In this document: positions 6,784 to 10,310 of the stretch, piece by piece
How the letters are laid out: each line of letters begins with the position of its first letter
Position numbering within the stretch: position 1 is the first letter of the stretch
Source: Rhodoferax sp.
Lineage (GTDB): Bacteria; Pseudomonadota; Gammaproteobacteria; Burkholderiales; Burkholderiaceae_C
Length of the DNA: 10,310 nucleotides
Reading direction: 5' to 3'
Assembly (NCBI GenBank): GCA_021731215.1
Contig: JAKFXU010000483.1
Location: forward strand, 1-10,310
Made by a program: the position numbers and the translations under genes
The notes under the pieces: generated by a model
Database searches by the model: none
Told to the model about the DNA's origin: nothing
What the model saw: only the letters and a program-made list of their open reading frames with translations

Positions 6784-8013
6784 ATGACGAGCACCACCGT
6801 TCACTTGCCCGCGGCCGTACCGCTCCGGCAGGACGCCACCATCATCGGCCTGGTTGGACTGGCCCACGCCAGTTCGCATTTTGCCCACCTGTTGCTGCCG
6901 CTGATGTTTCCGGTCTTCATGACCGAGTTCGGGCTGAGCTACTCGCAACTGGGCCTGCTGATGAGTGTGTTTTTTGTGGTCTCGGGTCTGGGTCAGGCGA
7001 GCGCCGGGTTTGCGGTGGACCGGCTGGGCGCGCGACCACTGCTGTTTGCGGCGCTTGGCATCTTCGTGCTGGCCTGCGTGCTGGCGTCCAGGGTGAGCGG
7101 CTATGAAAGCCTGTTGTGGGTGGCGGCGCTGGCGGGCCTGGGCAACGCCACCTTTCACCCGGTGGACTTCACTATCTTGAACCAGCGCGTATCGGGCCCC
7201 AGGCTGGGCCATGCTTTCAGCGTGCATGGTTTGACCGGCAACCTGGGTTGGGCGGCGGCGCCGGTTTTTTTGGTTGGTCTGAGCAGCCTGACCGATTGGC
7301 GCAGCGCCTATCTGGCCGCCGCCGCCCTGTATGGGGTGATTTTGCTGGCGCTGCTTCTGCAGCGCGACAAGCTCAGCACCCAGGTGGTGGCGCGCTCCAG
7401 CGACGTGCCAGTCGAGCACGACCTGGCGTTCATGAAACTGCCAGTGGTGTGGTGGTGTTTTGGCTTTTTTTTGCTCTCGACCATGACGCTGGCGGTGGTG
7501 CAAAGTTTTTCCGTCTCGATCCTCAAAGCCATGCATGGTGTGAGCTTTGAGGCCGCCACCCTGACGCTCACGGCCTACATGTTGTGCGGGGCTTTGGGCA
7601 TGCTGGTGGGAGGGCTGATCGCGGCACGCACGCGCAACAGTGAGCGCGTGGTGGCGCGCGCGATGGGCGTGGCGGCGCTCTTGCTGGCCTTGTGTGGCAC
7701 CGGCCTATTTGGCGCGGTCGGTACCATGGTGGTGTTGGCGGGCACCGGCTTTGCGGTCGGCATTGGCGGCCCGTCGCGCGACATGATGATCAGACAGGCC
7801 ACGCCCAAGGGGGCGACCGGGCGCGTCTACGGCCTGGTGTACTCCGGGCTCGATGTGGGTTTTGCCATTTCTCCCCTCCTGTTTGGCCTGTTCATGGACC
7901 GGGGCTGGTATGGCGCCACCCTGTTCGGCGCGGCCCTGGTGCTCTTGCTCAGCGTGGGCGCGGCGCTGGCGGTGGAGCAGAGGGTGGGGCGGGGGTCAGC
8001 AGCGATCGGGTGA
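6784..8013 (+). CDS. MFS transporter, fosmidomycin-resistance (Fsr)-like, 409 aa
   Basis: Inner-membrane carrier of the major facilitator superfamily, probably a proton-driven exporter. The first helix region has the Fsr-like pattern HASSHFAHLLLPLMFPVF (28-45) then EFGLSYSQLGLL. The MFS loop 2-3 motif appears as DRLGARP (79-85). GNATFHPVDFTILN (120-133) and HAFSVHGLTGNLG (143-155) match the helix 4-5 signatures of Fsr-type carriers. The C-terminal half has GGPSRDMMIRQATPKGATGRVYGLVYSG split over about 328-355. About twelve hydrophobic segments and a length near 400 are typical. ATG 6784 was chosen because the preceding in-frame residues (from TTG 6664) are polar and unlike the family. No ribosome binding site is visible. 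Substrate unknown: Fsr homologues export fosmidomycin and other compounds, but this does not prove drug resistance. Confidence 0.85.
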   Translation: MTSTTVHLPAAVPLRQDATIIGLVGLAHASSHFAHLLLPLMFPVFMTEFGLSYSQLGLLMSVFFVVSGLGQASAGFAVDRLGARPLLFAALGIFVLACVLASRVSGYESLLWVAALAGLGNATFHPVDFTILNQRVSGPRLGHAFSVHGLTGNLGWAAAPVFLVGLSSLTDWRSAYLAAAALYGVILLALLLQRDKLSTQVVARSSDVPVEHDLAFMKLPVVWWCFGFFLLSTMTLAVVQSFSVSILKAMHGVSFEAATLTLTAYMLCGALGMLVGGLIAARTRNSERVVARAMGVAALLLALCGTGLFGAVGTMVVLAGTGFAVGIGGPSRDMMIRQATPKGATGRVYGLVYSGLDVGFAISPLLFGLFMDRGWYGATLFGAALVLLLSVGAALAVEQRVGRGSAAIG

Positions 8014-8017
8014 GAAA

Positions 8018-8065
8018 TTGAAATATCATTGTAAATCAACCAGTACATGGTAAATTTACAATGAT
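8018..8065 (+). promoter_or_regulatory. AT-rich palindromic operator/promoter overlapping the DUF4143 ATPase start
   Basis: This 48-nt AT-rich island sits in GC-rich surroundings. A perfect 12-bp inverted repeat pairs ATCATTGTAAAT (8025-8036) with ATTTACAATGAT (8054-8065) over a 17-nt spacer. The spacer contains another half-site, CATGGTAAAT (8046-8055), which together with ATTTACAATG makes an 18-bp near-palindrome (8046-8063) around the perfect 10-mer GTAAATTTAC (8050-8059). The start codon (8061-8063) is inside the element. A possible promoter is TTGTAA (8029-8034), 16 nt, TAAATT (8051-8056), which would start transcription at about the ATG. No Shine-Dalgarno sequence is present. Binding of a regulator here would block both the promoter and the gene start. 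Confidence 0.6.
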
Positions 8066-9230
8066 GTTGCCCAGAAAAATCCAGGAAACTGTCAGTCAAG
8101 CCTTGTCGCGCCAAGCGTCGGTGGCCTTGATTGGCCCGCGCCAGGTGGGCAAAACCACCTTGGCGCTGCAAATTGGCGAGGCGCAAAACGCGCTCTACCT
8201 TGACCTGGAAGACATTCAAGAGCGTGATAAGTTGAGCAACGCGGCGGTTTTTTTGGCCGCCTATGAAGGCCGACTTGTGATTCTGGACGAGATTCACCGG
8301 GTGCCCGACCTGTTTTTGACTCTGCGTGGCCTGATTGACCAAGGGCGGCGTCGCGGTCAGCGGACCGGGCGCTTCCTGCTGCTCGGCTCGGCGTCGCTCG
8401 ACTTGATGCGCCAAAGCGGCGAAAGCCTGGCCGGGCGCATCAGCTACATCGACATGACGCCTTTGAGTGTCCTGGAGGTGTCCACCGATGCGATGGAGGC
8501 ACTTTGGCTGCGCGGCGGCTTCCCTGACAGCTTTCTCGCGGCCGACGATCGGCAAAGCCTGAGTTGGCGCAAAGATCTGCTGCGGACCTACCTGGAGCGC
8601 GACGTGCCCATGTTCGGTTCGCGCATTCCGGCGGAAACCTTGCGTCGGTTCTGGACCATGCTGGCTCATAACCAGGGCGCCTTGATCAACGCGTCGCGAC
8701 TGGCATCAGGGCTGGAGGTCAGCAGCCAGACGGTCAGCCGCTACACCGATCTCCTGGTTGATTTGTTGCTGGTGCGCCGACTGCAGCCCTATCACATCAA
8801 CGTAGGTAAGCGCCTGGTGAAGTCGCCCAAGGTGTATGTTCGCGACAGCGGCCTGCTTCATGCGCTGCTCAATATTACCGACCGAAACGCCTTGCTTGGC
8901 CACCCCGTGGTGGGCGCGAGCTGGGAGGGTTTTGTGATCGAAAACCTGATCAACGCCGCGCCCGCGTTGACGGTGCCGGGCTTCTACCGCACCTCCGGTG
9001 GCGCTGAAATTGACCTGCTGTTGGAGCTGCCAGGTGGTGAGCGTTGGGCGATCGAGATCAAACGCAGTCGTGCCGCCAAGCCGGCACGGGGGTTTTACGA
9101 AGCCTGCGCCGATTTGAAGCCCGCCAAACGCTTCGTGGTTCATGCCGGACTGGAGCGTTTTCCCGTCAGCGAAGATGTGCAAGCGATTGGGGTGCGAGAG
9201 TTAGCCGACATCTTGTCTCAATTGGCTTGA
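8061..9230 (+). CDS. AAA_14/DUF4143 family ATPase, 389 aa
   Basis: Predicted cytoplasmic ATPase of the COG1373 type, widespread and sporadic in bacteria and archaea, with no settled role. The N-terminal AAA domain has Walker A GPRQVGKTT (25-33), Walker B RLVILDEIHR (71-80, acidic pair D76 E77), sensor 1-like LLLGSAS (106-112) and an arginine in LAGRI (123-127). The middle carries LRTYLERDVP (174-183) and a winged-helix-like stretch (about 205-232). The C-terminal DUF4143 part has GASWEGFVIENLI (285-297) and GAEIDLLLELP...WAIEIKRS (314-336), a pattern like the PD-(D/E)XK nuclease fold with D318 and E332-x-K334. Length is typical and the gene appears intact. ATG 8061 and ATG 8064 are adjacent alternative starts within the palindromic element. 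It lies 47 nt after the MFS stop, with its own likely promoter. Codon use is somewhat less GC-biased than in the neighbours, and acquisition by transfer is possible. Confidence 0.9.
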   Translation: MMLPRKIQETVSQALSRQASVALIGPRQVGKTTLALQIGEAQNALYLDLEDIQERDKLSNAAVFLAAYEGRLVILDEIHRVPDLFLTLRGLIDQGRRRGQRTGRFLLLGSASLDLMRQSGESLAGRISYIDMTPLSVLEVSTDAMEALWLRGGFPDSFLAADDRQSLSWRKDLLRTYLERDVPMFGSRIPAETLRRFWTMLAHNQGALINASRLASGLEVSSQTVSRYTDLLVDLLLVRRLQPYHINVGKRLVKSPKVYVRDSGLLHALLNITDRNALLGHPVVGASWEGFVIENLINAAPALTVPGFYRTSGGAEIDLLLELPGGERWAIEIKRSRAAKPARGFYEACADLKPAKRFVVHAGLERFPVSEDVQAIGVRELADILSQLA

Positions 9231-9276
9231 GTTGTTGCGCACGAAGGACGCCCTCATTTTCGGCACAATAGCGGCC
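9231..9276 (+). promoter_or_regulatory. Short promoter region of the thiamine-diphosphate enzyme gene
   Basis: These 46 nt separate the ATPase stop from the next ATG. CACAAT (9264-9269) resembles a -10 box and lies seven nt before the start codon. No convincing -35 box stands at 16-18 nt from it, and there is no Shine-Dalgarno sequence before the ATG. The spacing would fit a leaderless transcript, but the call is weak. Confidence 0.25.
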
Positions 9277-10310
9277 ATGACTGCTTCCAAAACACCCAAA
9301 ATCGCCGGCCATCTTCTCGTTGAATGCCTGGTGGCCCAGGGCGTCACCCACGCCTTTGGCGTACCTGGGGAGAGTTATCTGGCGGTGCTCGATGGCTTTC
9401 ACCTGCATCAGGACCGCATTCAATTCATCATCAACCGCCAGGAGGGCGGCGCCGCCTTCATGGCCGAGGCGCATGGCAAACTGACCGGGCGACCGGGCGT
9501 CTGCTTTGTCACGCGCGGCCCCGGTGCCACCAATGCCTCGATTGGCGTGCACACCGCGTTTCAGGACTCGACCCCGATGGTGCTGTTTGTCGGTGACGTG
9601 GCCAGTGACACCCGTGACCGCGAAGCGTTTCAGGAAGTGGACTACCTGAGTTTCTTCGGGCCCAGTACCAAGGGAATGGCCAAGCGCGTGGAGCGCATCG
9701 ACGATGCCCGGCGCATTCCCGAGTACGTGGCGCGCGCCTTTGCCACGGCCCTGAATGGCCGCCCCGGCCCGGTGGTGCTGGTGCTGCCGGAAGATATGCT
9801 GACGCAGGCCATCGTGGCCGACCCCGTTACCGGTGTGCAGCCGCAAGCGTTGCCACGGGTCGAGGCAGTGGAAACCTGGAGCGACCCCGGCTCCCTGAGC
9901 CGCCTGCGCGACATGCTATTGAATGCCGAGCGACCGTTTGTCATTGCCGGTGGCGGCGGCTGGACCGTGCCAGCGGCGCAGGCCTTGCAGCGCTTCGCCG
10001 AAAACTGGCAGTTGCCGGTCGGCAACGCGTTTCGCTTTCAGGACACCTTTGACAACCACCACCCGCTGTATGCGGGAGACGTCGGCATCGGCATCAACCC
10101 GAAGCTGGCCGCGCGTATCAAAAACAGCGACCTGATTCTGGCCATTGGGCCGCGGCTGGGCGAGATGACCAGCGGCGGTTATACCTTGCTGGAAGTGCCG
10201 TGCCCCCAACAAAAACTGGTGCACATCCACGCCAGTGCCGAAGAGCTGAATCGCGTCTACCAGGCCGACCTGGCGATCAACGCCAGCATGAACGCGGCGG
10301 CGCGCTCGCT
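9277..10310 (+). CDS. Thiamine-diphosphate enzyme, acetolactate synthase-like (partial, 3' end beyond window)
   Basis: The first 344 codons of an enzyme expected to be about 550 residues. The N-terminal pyrimidine-binding (PYR) domain covers about 8-175: GVPGESYLAVLDG at 28-40, the catalytic Glu that activates the cofactor at 56 in NRQEGGAAFMAEAHGKLTG, TRGPGATNAS at 79-88, and NGRPGPVVLVLPEDM at 160-174. The central domain follows at about 205-340, with PFVIAGGGGW (220-229) and DLILAIGPRLGEMTSGGY (285-302). The cofactor-diphosphate domain (GDG...N motif) lies outside the window. The family includes acetolactate synthase, benzoylformate decarboxylase, oxalyl-CoA decarboxylase and similar enzymes acting on 2-oxo acids. 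The visible part does not choose among them, and no regulatory ilvN-like gene is next to its start. ATG 9277 gives the normal family N-terminus. Confidence 0.88.
   Translation, partial: MTASKTPKIAGHLLVECLVAQGVTHAFGVPGESYLAVLDGFHLHQDRIQFIINRQEGGAAFMAEAHGKLTGRPGVCFVTRGPGATNASIGVHTAFQDSTPMVLFVGDVASDTRDREAFQEVDYLSFFGPSTKGMAKRVERIDDARRIPEYVARAFATALNGRPGPVVLVLPEDMLTQAIVADPVTGVQPQALPRVEAVETWSDPGSLSRLRDMLLNAERPFVIAGGGGWTVPAAQALQRFAENWQLPVGNAFRFQDTFDNHHPLYAGDVGIGINPKLAARIKNSDLILAIGPRLGEMTSGGYTLLEVPCPQQKLVHIHASAEELNRVYQADLAINASMNAAARS

Noticed and set aside
7827..9182. Antisense open frames opposite the MFS and ATPase genes (7827-8669, 8706-9182)
   Set aside because: They have no motifs, low-complexity composition, and lie entirely antisense to well-supported genes.
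1..10310. CRISPR array, tRNA, rRNA, insertion sequence or prophage genes
   Set aside because: No regularly spaced repeats, cloverleaf signals or transposase/integrase motifs were seen on either strand.

Overview
The window is high-GC DNA with the codon use and gene style of a Burkholderiales betaproteobacterium, most likely Comamonadaceae (Polaromonas/Rhodoferax/Acidovorax-like). This assignment is an inference from protein style and from a short GC-rich dispersed repeat of a kind I associate with that family (about 1887-1957). No rRNA, tRNA, CRISPR array, transposase or phage gene was seen.

Layout. On the + strand, the last 18 codons of an unidentified gene overlap (TAATG) a 201-residue hypothetical protein (57-662). 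A short intergenic region follows (663-898). It holds a long inverted repeat, and the hypothetical gene and the peptide-transporter operon converge on it. From 899 to 6649 on the - strand lies a complete dpp/opp-type ABC importer in the order binding protein, permease B, permease C, ATPase D, ATPase F. A Rho-independent terminator sits between the binding-protein gene and the first permease gene. Divergent from the binding-protein gene, the + strand carries an MFS transporter of the fosmidomycin-resistance (Fsr) type (6784-8013). Next come an AAA_14/DUF4143 ATPase (8061-9230), preceded by an AT-rich palindromic element that overlaps its start codon, and the first two thirds of a thiamine-diphosphate enzyme of the acetolactate synthase/benzoylformate decarboxylase family (9277 to the window end).

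How the genes work together. The five transporter genes make one machine: a periplasmic binding protein delivers peptide or a similar solute to two permeases driven by two ATPases. The terminator after the binding-protein gene probably keeps that protein in excess over the membrane complex. D and F are translationally coupled (ATGA overlap). The three + strand genes after it show no functional link to the importer or to one another.

The most notable items are: (1) a dispersed repeat translated in frame near the N-terminus of the F ATPase, with the upstream start fixed by a good ribosome binding site; (2) a 23-nt inverted repeat in the convergent region whose three imperfections are all G-U pairs in + strand RNA; (3) a three-half-site palindromic element across the start codon of the DUF4143 ATPase gene, suggesting autoregulation and a leaderless message.
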